DNA from: Bathymodiolus brooksi
Taxonomy: Eukaryota; Mollusca; Bivalvia; Mytilida; Modiolidae
Assembly (NCBI GenBank): GCA_963680875.1
Contig: OY804578.1
Location: forward strand, 27,123,101 to 27,187,100
Direction: 5' to 3'
DNA: 64,000 nucleotides
Shown: positions 23,699-34,308 of the stretch, piece after piece
How the letters are laid out: the number at the start of each line of letters is the position of its first letter
Numbering within the stretch: position 1 is the stretch's first letter
Position numbers and translations under genes: made by a program
Notes under the pieces: generated by a model
Databases searched by the model: none
What the model was told of the DNA's origin: nothing
The model's input: only the letters and a program-made list of their open reading frames with translations

Positions 23699-25070
23699 TC
23701 ATACGGTAGGGTGGTATTTAGAGGATACCTGAGAGAAAGATCTTGATTTCTGGTTATCCAAAAGATCTTTAGAGTTTTTCAAAATCCACATGTGATTTAT
23801 GCAACTACGCGAGTAAACAGTTTCACAATATTTCTGTTGTCCCTCTTTTACTGCAGACAGAATCTTTGTCAGGTGAATAGACAATTCTTTCGTCGAACAA
23901 GTTGATGATCCCGCTATGTACCTTTCTTTGAATGGTGTCTTATGGAGTTTAAGTATCCAATATAAATAGGGTAAATCCTCAGACTCTTTACCAGAGGGAA
24001 TGTTTAAAGAGGTCATGAATGATCTGTGGTTAGCTAGGATTTCATTTTTGTCGAACGAAGTTGGTTTGTATGTGGTATTACTAGATGTGTTGCTATTTAT
24101 GCCTAATTCCTTGCTTAGGCATTCGAAGTAATATGATTTACATACAAACACGATATTGTTGGAAGCCTTGTGCGCAGGAACGATAACATGTTTGTCATGA
24201 AGAGAGGAAAGACACTTAACAGCTTCTTGGTCTTTAAATACAGACTTAGGTCGACTATTAACACAATTTTTGAGTTTGTGAATCCGACCTTGTCCTAGAG
24301 ACCTAATTGTTCTAACCCAGTCTGACAAGGACTCTAACTCAGGATCGTGGTCTACTTCTCTCTTTATCCACCTTCTGGCATAATCCTCAACAGCATCCAT
24401 AATTATCTTGAAATTATGTTACCAATTGATGTGTTGAGGTTCTCTGAATTTAGGATCATGAGAAATCACCTTTCGGAGACTCGCATGTTGATTGATATTC
24501 AGATCACCAGTGATTACATGTCCAGATGGGTTGTATTGAAAGGGAAAGTGGGAGCAGTCACAAGTCAGAGGGTTCTTAAGGTACTCTTCAATGTTAATAT
24601 CTTACAATGCTTCTTTGTAGTTGAAATTTTTACGGCCAATGCTGTTAGTGTAGCTATAGGAGACAATGGGAACAGATTGATTTTTGAAATATGGTGAAAT
24701 TTCTTTTACGACCTCTTTTCTATTAAGAATGTTGCTGATGTTAATATCATCGATTCCTTTGTTAGCAAACGGAATATGGAGGAATTTTCTGTTGTTATCA
24801 TGAAGAGGTTCAGATCGAACTGGCTTAAAAAGACGAAAGGACGCCACGTCACATATAAAACTAGACAATCTGTGCTTAGGAGAAAAAGGATCTACGCCTC
24901 CTTTGTCAAGTCCAAAATCCCTAAGATCGTTGTGGTAGTTTACAGGTAGTGAAAATAAGATTGTACGAATGTGACGAATTCCAAGAGGTTTCTGTATATT
25001 AGAAAGTAAATCATTAAAAGTATCTTGTAACGTTCTTGGTTTAGAGGACTTTTTAACATTAGGATGTTGA
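23699..25070 (-). pseudogene. Naiad CxC domain and RT N-terminal part (copy B)
   Basis: Encodes the linker with CDC motif and GHVITGDLNI, then VEDYARRWIKRE, VPAHKASNNIVFVC and the fingers motif LPYLYWILKLHK (IPKLHK in copy C). Ends where the 26-bp motif A deletion breaks the frame. Confidence 0.8.
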
Positions 25071-25074
25071 ATTA

Positions 25075-25365
25075 TTAATTGATTGTAATAAGGACACCAC
25101 CACCCTCTCGTGAGCCACGGTCATTACGAAATACGTTTTCAAATAGTGTTAATTGAAATATTTCAGAGGATAGAACATTTTTATGTAGCCATGTTTCGTT
25201 TCCAATGATTATGTCCAGTTTAGATGATGTCAAAAAAATCTCAATTTGAGGAACCTTAAGTTTACAACTTCTAAAATTTACTGTAAGGACTCTAAGATTA
25301 TTCTGAACATAAGGCCTTTTTTTATTTGCTGATGGAAGGGGAGGTTTGGGAGATGATCCTGCCAA
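25075..25365 (-). pseudogene. APE-type LINE endonuclease, N-terminal half
   Basis: Minus-strand frame with LRVLTVNFRSCK (the N-terminal metal-site motif), DIIIGNETWLHKNV (the catalytic ETWL motif) and GGGVLITI, at which point Naiad copy B begins. The preceding residues SSPKPPLPSANKKR are the usual basic linker from the PHD region. Confidence 0.8.
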
Positions 25366-25504
25366 AGGATCTCCAATCTTATTATTATAGTATATATTTC
25401 TGAGTTAATAAGCTAATAAGGAATATGAGCTTGAACAAAGAACTGAATGCCCTGAGGACAAGTATGATTGAAATATTGTTTTAGCTTGGGTTGAGTTAAC
25501 ACAT

Positions 25505-25687
25505 ATTCCAGTATTTGTGGTAGATGGATAGACCAAGCTTAGCACATCCAGTATAAAACCATTTGTCACAGTTGTCACATACAATTGCATCAGAATCCCA
25601 TGTACATTCTTGGGAACAAATACAACAAGGATAACTGGAATCATCCAATGGCTGTGGTCCAAGATTGGTTTCAACTTGATTACTTAG
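25505..25687 (-). pseudogene. LINE ORF start: degenerate 2A-like motif and PHD finger
   Basis: Reads LSNQVETNLGPQP, close to the 2A consensus D-V/I-E-x-N-P-G-P but with Gln for Asp and Leu for the first Pro. It is followed by a PHD-type zinc finger: CCIC, CTWDSDAIVCDNC, then KWFYTGC (usual His replaced by Tyr) before a stop at ~25505. 2A-like peptides at the start of CR1-clade LINE ORFs are documented in several invertebrates. Confidence 0.7.
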
Positions 25688-25862
25688 TAATATTCATCAT
25701 TCAACACTAGACTATGTTTACTATGAGGTTCAATCATATATGACACGTCAATATAACACGTATATTCGAAACGATTCAAATGAAGGGTATGTCGCTGTGG
25801 AATTGAAGCTTCACAAAAATTAATCTCTCAAAAACAATTTAGTTTGACGCAACGCGGTAAGT

Positions 25863-25903
25863 GGTTTTCATTTCCTGTGTTTCAACAGATTTGAAAACCA
25901 CTA
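25863..25903. repeat. Short hairpin
   Basis: AGTGGTTTTCA is repeated in inverted form as TGAAAACCACT about 20 bp later. Confidence 0.6.
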
Positions 25904-25940
25904 ACAAAGAGCAAAGAAAGTACAGGGAATTATTACTTAC

Positions 25941-25985
25941 CATTGACGACAACATAGACAAGGAACGTTGGTCCCGTTACACACT
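25941..25985 (-). CDS. Possible 45-nt phase 1-1 microexon of the Ig gene
   Basis: The minus strand has a pyrimidine-rich acceptor ending CTCCAG, then 45 nt reading (x)-CVTGPTFLVYVVVN-, then GTAAGTAATA. Length is a multiple of three and phase matches the three Ig exons. The peptide resembles the last strand of an Ig domain (compare VVVNVVVQ in the 3553 exon). It could instead be the surviving 3' end of a destroyed Ig exon. Confidence 0.35.
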
Positions 25986-26144
25986 CTGGAGGTAGCCAAT
26001 AAAAGTAAATCATCAATTTTATCGGTAAAGAGACCTCACCTCACAATCAAGGAATACATCTTATTAGTGTAGAAACGCAAATACGATTTGTTTAATTCAT
26101 ATTCAGTCTCTCTGCTCTGTGAAGAATTATAATCATCACATATT

Positions 26145-26500
26145 TCAGCATGTAACAAAATCACCAAACCTAGAATTAATTAGTGAAAGGACATCATCTA
26201 TATAGCGGAACGTGAAATTAAAGGATCGGGTTAGCTTCTTTTCGTTTTTCTTGAGAAGCCCCTGTATGCAGTCTGCCTCATGCGAATAAAGGAACAGGTC
26301 GGCGAGAAGAGGGGCACCAAACATAGCAAATATGTTGTTAATCAAAAATTCGAGCATGTTGAAGATATCAATTTCAGAGAACTTTATGGTAGAATCAGAG
26401 TGGTGTTTTACAAAATCAGATATGTTTCTTCCTAGCACAAGATATTTGTATCTACGTTGGCCATTCTTTTTTATGAAACACAGTTGGACCAACTCCCTTA
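26145..26500 (-). pseudogene. Naiad RT fragment, second family (copy D)
   Basis: Reads YKYLVLGRNISDFVKHH, KMLEFL-like FNMLEFLINNIFAMFG, then directly APLLADLFLYSHEAD and FRYIDDVLSL. Motif B (GIPMGTNC and preceding residues) is missing by an in-frame deletion. It is diverged from copies A-C and closer to copy E. Confidence 0.75.
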
Positions 26501-26997
26501 TTTTTGTTTATTGTTTTGAGTATTGTATTTTCTGTCTTTCTTGAAGATCTACTTCTTTCTATCCGATGCTTTAAAAATCCTTTCTTGCCAACAATTGTCT
26601 ACTCAAAAGGTTTGGGCCCATAAATCTACGTTAACCCCGTCACTTTTCCATGAAGTGACTGTAACAAACTAAGCAAATGAGATAACATGTATGTGTGTGC
26701 TAGTGGTATCGATTTTGCCTTTTTCTACGATTTTTCTATTAATACATTTTGAAATTTTTCCGACCGTGTGGTATTTCATTTTACTATTCCCATTTCCATA
26801 AATAGGAAATAAGTCTATATTAAAACGGAGGCCCGTTAAGGGATTTATAACGCAACTAAGCTCAAATAATGTGTGCCAAGAAACAAATTAATGACACAAC
26901 AAATTACAAGAATGAAATTATCAACAGCTTAAGTAACCTTATTGTCAATTATAAATGACCTTACGGAAATTACCCTTTTTGTGTACACGAGTAGTTG
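26501..26997. other. Unassigned spacer
   Basis: AT-rich; nothing recognised. Confidence 0.4.
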
Positions 26998-27001
26998 TTA
27001 A

Positions 27002-30000
27002 GTGTCTGTCTCACAGAAAACCATGCAAAATCCCCAAAAATGTAACAAAGCTAATTTCAGTAAGAAAAAAAAGTTATACATTTTCTAAATATTTGATGCC
27101 TAGTATTTTAAAATATATCATACATATTTCTATATATTTTCATTTTTGTTGTAAAATGAGGATTTTCATTTTAGCCCTTAACTATTGCAAAAATCCTTAA
27201 AGGTTAAAAACGCCCCTATTTTTGACGAATTATTATTGTTAATATATATCTCACAAGAAAAAAATCGCATTGTTTCCTCAAATTATAATGTTTAAAGACA
27301 ATGATCACCAAAAATATTTTTTGAACAAAACTTTGTGAAAATTTTAAGGTTATCACAAAATATGCTATATAGACAAATTTTCAAAATCAGTAAAATTCCT
27401 TAATTTTGATGCACAATATTGGAGTTGGGGGAGATTTCTTTGACTTGAAATGAACATTTTTAAACAGACCAATCTCAAAACTAAAATATATAAAAAATCT
27501 GCCTTTGGCAAATAATTTGCAAAAAAGTTCTTGCACCCAAAGTATGGTCATGTGTGCAATTTTAACTTAAAAGGCATTGCTTAAAATATATGCAAATGTT
27601 TGCAATAAACTATTAGTGATTCTTATTAAAGGTAATTTGTGTGTTTATTGTAAATAAATTACTTATAATATATCATTTTAATTCCTTTTTTCAATCCGGA
27701 CTTTAACGTTAAGCAAGAAAATACACATGTCTATCTGATAGAGAAAGTGACGGAGTAACCTCCCTTTTCGGAAGTCTTCACTTCTAAGATTATAAAATTA
27801 GAAATGGCAGCCTCCGTGTTATTTTTCTAACTTTTGCAACTTGCCATGCAATTCAAACATTATACATGTATTCCAATGTAAAGCTGATGCAGCTTTCCTT
27901 ATCGTTGGCCTGAAATCATCTGAAAATATACATGGAAAGGCACTGCCTGAGGCCCTTTTTATATCTTGTACATAGCGGAATTGTCACCATCGACAACGAT
28001 TCATTGAATCTCAAGATATACCAGAAACAGAGAATACTTTGGGACTAGATGGAAGAGAGGTAAAATTCTATGTGTATATTCAAAGTACAACAATGGAAAG
28101 GCCAGATCTAGAGAGGAACATGGAGCAAGTCCTTCCTTATGGAAAGAGTATTACCTGAAAACAAGACAAACTATTCATGTTGGTTCTAACTTTTGGTAAG
28201 CTAAATACCTCAAGAGAAAAACATTCCTAAGTGGTTATTGCTAGAAATCCATTCAGTGAACAAACTTGTTAAGAAACTAACTATTCAACTTGAGGAAAGA
28301 GGGCTATGTTGTTTTTTTACAAATACTAAACAACTATTTTGGTGTAGAAGGTGAAGAAAAAAATAACATTCTGATTCATGCATTATAGTATATGAAATAA
28401 TGATAAATTTAGAAAACAAAATATTTGTTGCAAAGCGTCAATTATTTTTAACTCCAGGGTAAACAGTTTAAAACGATAGCCCCCCCCCCCCCCCCTATAC
28501 ATGTATATAAGTTGAATACTTCAAAGTTGGTCCCTTAGTTTGGTCTGTGAAATACAGGTTTACATTATTATTGTGCAACAATGAATTCCATCCCACTGCA
28601 CAATATATCTGTTCAATAATTTCCAAACCTCAACTGAATACTTTATTGATTTGAAATTTGGTTATGTTGTAATCAACAATAAAGGACATGTCAAACTTGA
28701 ATTTTGGGTTTTAAAGTTACAGGAGGCCATTTGTATCACATTGACACATTTCTGTTATTTTGGATAATGTTATTTCAGCCGTTGAATTATGCTTTTTCAA
28801 GCTTATAAAAAATAAGACCTATTGGCTATTTTGAGTGCAAATGTACATGTAGTGAAACTGAGACAGATGAAATAATTTGTTGTATAGAGCAAGGATAAAA
28901 TTATTTATTTTCATAGAAATCTGGAGTAATATTTGATATATATCCATTTCTGAAAAATATAGAATGAATTAAAGCAAGTCTTAGAAACATGTCGTAGCTA
29001 CTTCCCTATATATTTTGGCTTGAGTATAGTGTATTTTAATCTCGTTGAGATTATATTTCCAAAGAAATTTTCTGTTCTATCTCCAGAAGGCAGCCAATTT
29101 AAAAAAAAATTGGTTTATTTTTTCGTCAACAGATTTACTTGACAACAAAAGGCATAATTAAAGAAACTAGCAACTCATTAAGAAACCACTTAACATGAAC
29201 TTCCAACACTGAAGAATAAGGTTGACAAATGCAAATTATGAAGTACGTCGTGTATACATGTAATGTATATATCGTATATCACTTTTATTTTCCAGAAGCA
29301 TTCTTACAAGTAAAGAAATTGATGGAAAAAACATATAGTGAAACTGAACAAAATATGTCTGAAAAACAGAGAAAAGGCCAGATTATGTTGCACTTGCCAG
29401 TGAAGTTCGAAAATCATGTGATGAATAGGGAGAACGAGTTTTTAAGAAGTTGGAGTGGTGGAATCCAAGTCAGATAAAAAGTTACATGGCATCTTTCCTA
29501 ACAAAGCCGAAGACAAAATCAGAAACTTCTTCGAGTACTCTACAAGTTCAGTTTAAAGAAATTGCCAATGTAGATGTCGGTCAAGATGAAACTCTATCAG
29601 AGGTCATTGCAGCGCTAGAAACTAATGATTATAATTCCAATATTGAAAATATTGTGGAAGAAGTGTACACTGCTGTGAACATGTAAATTAGCCATTATAT
29701 GCAGGGATTCTAATTTATTATCATTTTTTCAAATTAAAGTTAACTTTGAACACTTCAAGCTTTGCATAGTGGTTAGACAGAATATGTTAAATGTTCACTT
29801 GTGAATAAGCATGATATAGGTTGAACCTCTTGTTTTTATTTCATTTCATATTGATGGGATATCCTTTTTCTGATAATTATAATATCAATTTGTCAATTTC
29901 TTGTCCTATTTACCAAAATGCACAAATCTAACACATTTAAACTTGTAATCTGTGATTATTTAAGAGTATAAGAGAAGGTTTTTGATACAGATCCATGATG

Positions 30001-31507
30001 CAAAAATGTAGAAGAACCTCAGAAAAATAAACGTATTATTGAGAAGTTTCACTATCTCATTTAGGATATATGATGGGCAGAGCCAACAAAAAAATCGGCT
30101 TATTTTAACACAATCGCATATATATTGTTTTCAATTGTTTAGGAGCTGGCTGCAAATTCATATGGTTATTGTAATGGCATTTGTTTTCTTCACTTTTTTT
30201 TAACAATATGATTAACTTAATTTCAATTATTATTTCATTATTCAAACATAAGCTGCATATATAAATGATTCAATCCCATACAATAGTATATTTCGGTATG
30301 GGGGCATTATGATCATTGCTGTCAGCACTTTGATTAAGATTTGTTTTGGAGTGCACTGTCAAAAAATAAATCAATAGATTATTCTGAAGCTGCTTTGAAA
30401 GTTTGATGATCAAATTGACTTTAGAATTTTAACTCTAAAACAATAGGTTATTGGGGGGAAAACAAATTGTCTATTTTTTAATAAAGGAAATGGTAGCTTT
30501 AGATGGAAAATTAAACAACAGATATTTTTCATTAAAGACTTTAAAAGTATAAAATAGAAAATCGGGGTCACAGACCCTATTCTAAAAAAATTGAGAAAAT
30601 GTGATCTTCCTCTACAAATTTTCTCCCCTTATAAAATATGAAATTTCAATAAGTATGAAATACCTCATACAAACTAAAATGAGTTTACTTAATTTATCTA
30701 ATTTATCACCAATAAATCTTATTAGATCATTTTAAAAACAAAGTTTCAATTTAAATTCCATTTTAGCCAGATGCACAAAATGGATGCATCGCCCCCCCCC
30801 CCCCTCCCCCCCAAAAAAAACCCCACAATGTACCTTAATTTTATATCTTCATTAAACTCTTTGTTATACCTCTGGAATAATATACATAACTTCTGTATTG
30901 ATATTTTGGTACTTATTGAGCATTAACACTGCTCTACTGTTTTTCCTATTCACCTTGTCCATTTTCGGCTAAGTGCACATGTACTAAACTTTTGTCCTTA
31001 TTTTCACCATTTTATCATAATTTGCCGAAGGTGGATTTTTTATATGTTTTTGTATGAAAACAAAGTTATATCAAAATAAATTGGGGATATTTTTATTTTC
31101 TCCCCCAAGGGAGATATTTCCTGTTATATATGTACAATTTACTGATTTATGGGTATATTAAAGTGTGGCCTGTAAAAAATCCATGCGACCAAATATTGAG
31201 TATATTATGTTAAATGATACAGTGAAAGTTGATTAATCCTGGATACTATATGAGACAGACACATTTTATGCAATACAAGATATATTGGAGGTTAAAATAT
31301 TGTAAAATTCATTGTTTATGCTTCATTATATATTGAAATACTGGATAAATCAAAAAACCCTAATAATTCAGTCAAATAATAAAATTTGAAAAAAATATTT
31401 TGTGTGTTAATTGTACTTGGCCAACGGTATTTCATGGACAAGATTTCATAAGGTTTTGAAAATATCACTATGTTACGAGTTTGCATGGTTTTCTGTGAGA
31501 CAGACAC
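27002..31507. mobile_element. 4.5-kb DNA transposon with 28-bp perfect TIRs and TTAA target duplications
   Basis: Left end GTGTCTGTCTCACAGAAAAC, continuing to 27029, is repeated exactly as its complement at 31480-31507. TTAA flanks both sides (26998-27001 and 31508-31511). Subterminal regions also match in inverted form (TTTGGCAGATTTTTTATAT-like blocks near 27480 and 31020). TTAA duplication is the signature of piggyBac and Kolobok transposases; the termini do not let me choose. The interior is AT-rich with two C-runs (28482-28495 and 30792-30812) and one candidate damaged exon (29296-29686); no transposase domain is recognisable. Confidence 0.8.
29296..29686 (+). pseudogene. Unrecognised frameshifted coding exon inside the TTAA element
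   Basis: A good acceptor (TTTTATTTTCCAG, ending at 29295) opens into a frame starting AFLQVKKLMEKTYSETEQ. A missing base in a T-run near 29440 shifts it into a second frame starting KKLEWWNPSQIKSYMASF and ending at a stop at 29684-29686. Charged, Lys/Glu/Thr-rich, ~130 codons in all; no domain recognised. If it belongs to the element it may be the last exon of its transposase or accessory protein. Confidence 0.4.
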
Positions 31508-31918
31508 TTAATCTATAACACTAAATATTACATTTGGTTCAAATCGTGTTTAGTTACCCCTTTTACCTTTGCAGAATATATCTTATTCATGATATATTCT
31601 ACACTTTACAGTTCGTCAATTAAAACATCTTAGTAAGCGAAATATTTATTTTCAGCTTTTTTAGCTTCGTCTCCACCTTTAAATTGTTCTACATCGACCC
31701 TGTCATTATTCACTGTCCGCTGAAATATATAAACGACACAAGGAAAGGAGCTAGTATTACCTATTTCTACTTTGGTTCTGGAAGTTCACTTCAGTACAGT
31801 GCTATTTTCAATGAGGTTATGAACTTAATTATTTGTGTGCGTGGACAAATGAAAATGCAATTCACAATAGAATTGAAAAAGAGAATTACACCAATCCCAG
31901 TGGAAACTGGAGGTGAAG

Positions 31919-32020
31919 TCAGATATGCGATTCCGGAACCCCTCCACCATTCTGTACATTTCCCAAGCCAGGACCTGGATTTCCAACGTCATATGTCGGG
32001 GCTTCTTTTGTTGTGGTCAT
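31919..32020 (-). other. Short minus-strand frame downstream of an Ig exon
   Basis: 33 codons, MTTTKEAPTYDVGNPGPG then a Gly-rich end and a stop. The Tyr-containing, Gly/Pro-rich peptide could be a short cytoplasmic tail of an Ig receptor isoform, being ~420 bp downstream of the 32437-32757 exon. A polyadenylation-type AATAAA lies near 31650 on the minus strand. No convincing splice acceptor precedes it. Confidence 0.18.
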
Positions 32021-32436
32021 GATTGAAGGTGAGAGGTGATTGTTCTTTTTTTAATAGCGGTGCAATTGTTGATCGTCACTGTTTAAATTTTCTTTTCATC
32101 ATGCACATAATTCAGACACCTTCGTCTTCTTCATGGTAAACGTCTGGTAAGATGTCACGAAAGACGAAATAAAACAGTAATGAGTTCCGAGGGGAATGAA
32201 CCTAAGTCCAAAAATTAATCAAGATGGACAATATTCTTCCAGTTTTGTTCAGGGAAACCATTTGTTTCTATCAAGTCACATGATATCGCGACTGTCTTCT
32301 AGTCTTTAGAAGCTCAAAATATTGCTTAGCCTAAAATATTATGGTTTTATGATAGTTAACACATTTGAAAATGCATTACAAAAAGGCCTTACAAATGCTG
32401 TATCAGTAATATTATATCTAAAATCAAATAACTCAC

Positions 32437-32757
32437 CATTAACATACAGTATCTTCTTACTTGATTTGCCTGTTCTGAATGGATTGCTACACCACCATTT
32501 TGTTTTATGTAAACTATTTGTCATATAAGATCCTGGTATAGTTGCTGTGTAGCTGTTAGTTGTAGGGTTACATGTGTATGTATAATTTGTGTTGTAACCT
32601 GGCTCTAATGCACATGTACCATCTGTATTACTACCAGTAATGGTACATACAGTAGTACTATCTCTATTGAATGTTAACAACGTCTTGTTAGTAACACATG
32701 TGAAGGTAAAATCTAGTCCAATAGTGGCTTTATAAGATGACGTTGTTAGTATGTAAC
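32437..32757 (-). CDS. Ig-like-domain exon, minus strand (most upstream seen)
   Basis: A 107-codon phase 1-1 exon. The acceptor CAG is at 32760-32758 and the donor GTGAGT at 32436-32431. It encodes an Ig-like fold: FTFTCVTN (first Cys), YTYTCNPTTNSYTATIPG, then HKTKWWCSNPF (second Cys) and a terminal strand ILYVN. Several N-x-T sequons occur. Spliced to the 4299-4634 exon it gives YVN-V-PISS in frame. No further exon could be found upstream on this strand, so the signal peptide lies elsewhere. Confidence 0.75.
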
Positions 32758-32887
32758 CTGAAAATTGAACACACAATTAATAGTTATACCAGTGGATAAA
32801 GGAACATGTGCGTCATTAAATGTAACGTACATTGATATCAATATAATTATTTCAATATGAAAACATAAGCAAGATATAATCATAGCG

Positions 32888-33165
32888 GATGCCCGGGTGG
32901 CTCAATGAGTTAGGTCGTTGGATCTAACAACTCATACGAGCCTATCACCAATACGCGTTGGTTCGCGCCCGGCTTTGTAAATAACAAAAAAGGATGCACT
33001 CGACTCGCATCCGCAAGTGATAAAGTTTAACAGTTGCTTGCCCATGGTCGGTGGTTCTCTCCGGGTACTCCGGCTTCCTCCACCAGTAAAACTGGTCGCC
33101 ATGATATAGCTGAAATATTGTTGAAAGTGGCGTTAAGACACCAACAATCAAGTCAATTCATTATA
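32888..33165 (+). mobile_element. tRNA-headed SINE, family S2, copy 1
   Basis: A-box-like GGTGGCTCAATGAGTTAGG and B-box-like TTGGTTCGCGCCC, then a body with CCGGGTACTCCGGCTTCCTCC and CTGGTCGCCATGATATAGCT, and a CACCAACAATCAA tail. Same family as 53775-54045 (minus) and 63058-63315 (plus). Confidence 0.75.
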
Positions 33166-33560
33166 ATCATACCGGTCGTTTGTCATGTCGTGTTACCCGC
33201 CTATCATTTGGAAGCAATGCGAGCACGCCTCATTCTTTGACATCTTTTAGTCCAACAAATTTATTCAATTTGATTTTGTACCCATAACGACAATCTGAGA
33301 TTTGCTTAAATTGTCGATGAACAGAAAAACAATAAAATTGTTAAACAGTTTTTATTGCAATTTGTTTATTTCTAAAGAAAAGCAGATGCAGATACAATAC
33401 AGAAAAAAACATATGTTATGCATAAGCAATTTTACCCATAAAAAAGACATTTAATCTATAAAACCAACAGTATGCAAAACTGCATTGAAATTTCAATCAC
33501 CAAGGACAGTTTCATATGGCAACCACTTTTTACATATATATATTTTTTTGTGTAGCGGAT
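33166..33560. other. Unassigned spacer
   Basis: AT-rich; nothing recognised. Confidence 0.35.
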
Positions 33561-33567
33561 AAGAAAT

Positions 33568-34240
33568 TTATGGTTGTTTTTTTATTTTTTTATTTTTTGT
33601 TTTATTTTTAATACAATATTTCAGGTATTTTATATCTCCATTTATACTGGATGTATTACCCAAACATCTAAATTTGTATAAATAATACTTTACGATCAAA
33701 ATGACTTGATTATTAGTGTTATCTGGATCTAAAGGAATTGCAATTCCAAATATAATATTAGGTTCATTTATATACTGCATGTTAAGACCCCAATTTTCTT
33801 AAATATATACTAATGAAAACCAAATTGCTTAGTGTAGGTCCATTCCAAAAACAAATGCATTGGGGTTCGTGTTACTCGATCTTTACTTTTATATGTATGT
33901 TTTGTCGATCGTTGTTTGTCCTTTTGTACTTTTTCCTTTAGCCATTGTGTTATCTGTTCTTCTTCGGTATACGGTTTCTGATTGCCCCTTTTGTTATCTT
34001 CAAACTCTTCATGCAACAAACTCTCTTTAATTCCTGTACAGCAGGTGCAAGTTCGGTTTCCTTTATTTGAAAAGAAAGAGTTTGTAGCTTAGTATTTCTG
34101 GTAGTCCTAAAAGGGAAAGAATAAATATACCCCCAATCATCTATTTGTATTTCTAATTCCTGGGCCCATTTGTTTTGTGACCTAAAAGGACTTTCTTTTA
34201 TATCTTATCATTAAGGATTGATCGCAATTTTGTTTCGGTT
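33568..34240 (-). mobile_element. L1/Tx1-type LINE, C-terminal and 3' fragment
   Basis: Minus-strand pieces: NKWAQELEIQIDDWGYIYSF (34100-34190) and, after frame breaks, the terminal block YINEPNIIFGIAIPLDP with QVILIVKYYLYKFR (33568-33780). These are the post-RT regions of L1/Tx1-type ORF2. The intervening Cys/His segment is not seen. Naiad copy C begins just upstream at 34309, and the 36.4-40.3 kb LINE on its far side may be the same element. Confidence 0.55.
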
Positions 34241-34308
34241 CATGAAGAAATAAACTTATTCAGGCTATACACATCGTGTAATCCGCTAGGGTGTGTAAAA
34301 CCTGATTG

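Larger units (their letters stand above)
22491..25078 (-). mobile_element. Naiad-type Penelope-like element, copy B
   Basis: The most complete Naiad here. The minus-strand frame runs from ~25070 to 23699 with only two in-frame TAA codons (near 24607 and 24418), through the FLHIPFANKGIDDIN region and the CxC domain (LTCDCSHFPF, ~24530-24560), into the RT start MDAVEDYARRW. A 26-bp deletion near 23722 removes motif A and shifts frame; RT then continues 23625-22858 with GIPMGTNCAPLLADLF and RYIDDVLSIN intact. The 3' UTR (22491-22857) ends in a hairpin, GGTAAT...ATTACC. The N-terminal endonuclease is absent. The CxC linker directly before the RT is the hallmark of Naiad PLEs. Inserted in the CR1-like LINE. 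Confidence 0.85.
20151..25700 (-). mobile_element. CR1-like LINE (2A-like start, PHD finger, APE endonuclease), split by Naiad copy B
   Basis: From 5' to 3' on the minus strand: a degenerate 2A-like start (25655-25687), a PHD finger (~25505-25635), an APE endonuclease N-half (25075-25365), then Naiad copy B, the endonuclease C-half (22144-22490), and the endonuclease-RT linker, damaged, which is duplicated at 21421-22228 and 20151-20959. No RT catalytic core remains; the element meets the pearl-like element at ~20150. The same domain order is known in CR1-clade LINEs of invertebrates. Confidence 0.75.

Noticed and set aside
22491..25078. Selenocysteine-coding Naiad, as reported in some clams
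   Set aside because: The in-frame stops I can place in copy B are TAA, not TGA, and look like decay of CAA codons.
28482..30812. C-runs as functional quadruplex elements
   Set aside because: Simple homopolymer tracts; nothing in the context supports a role.
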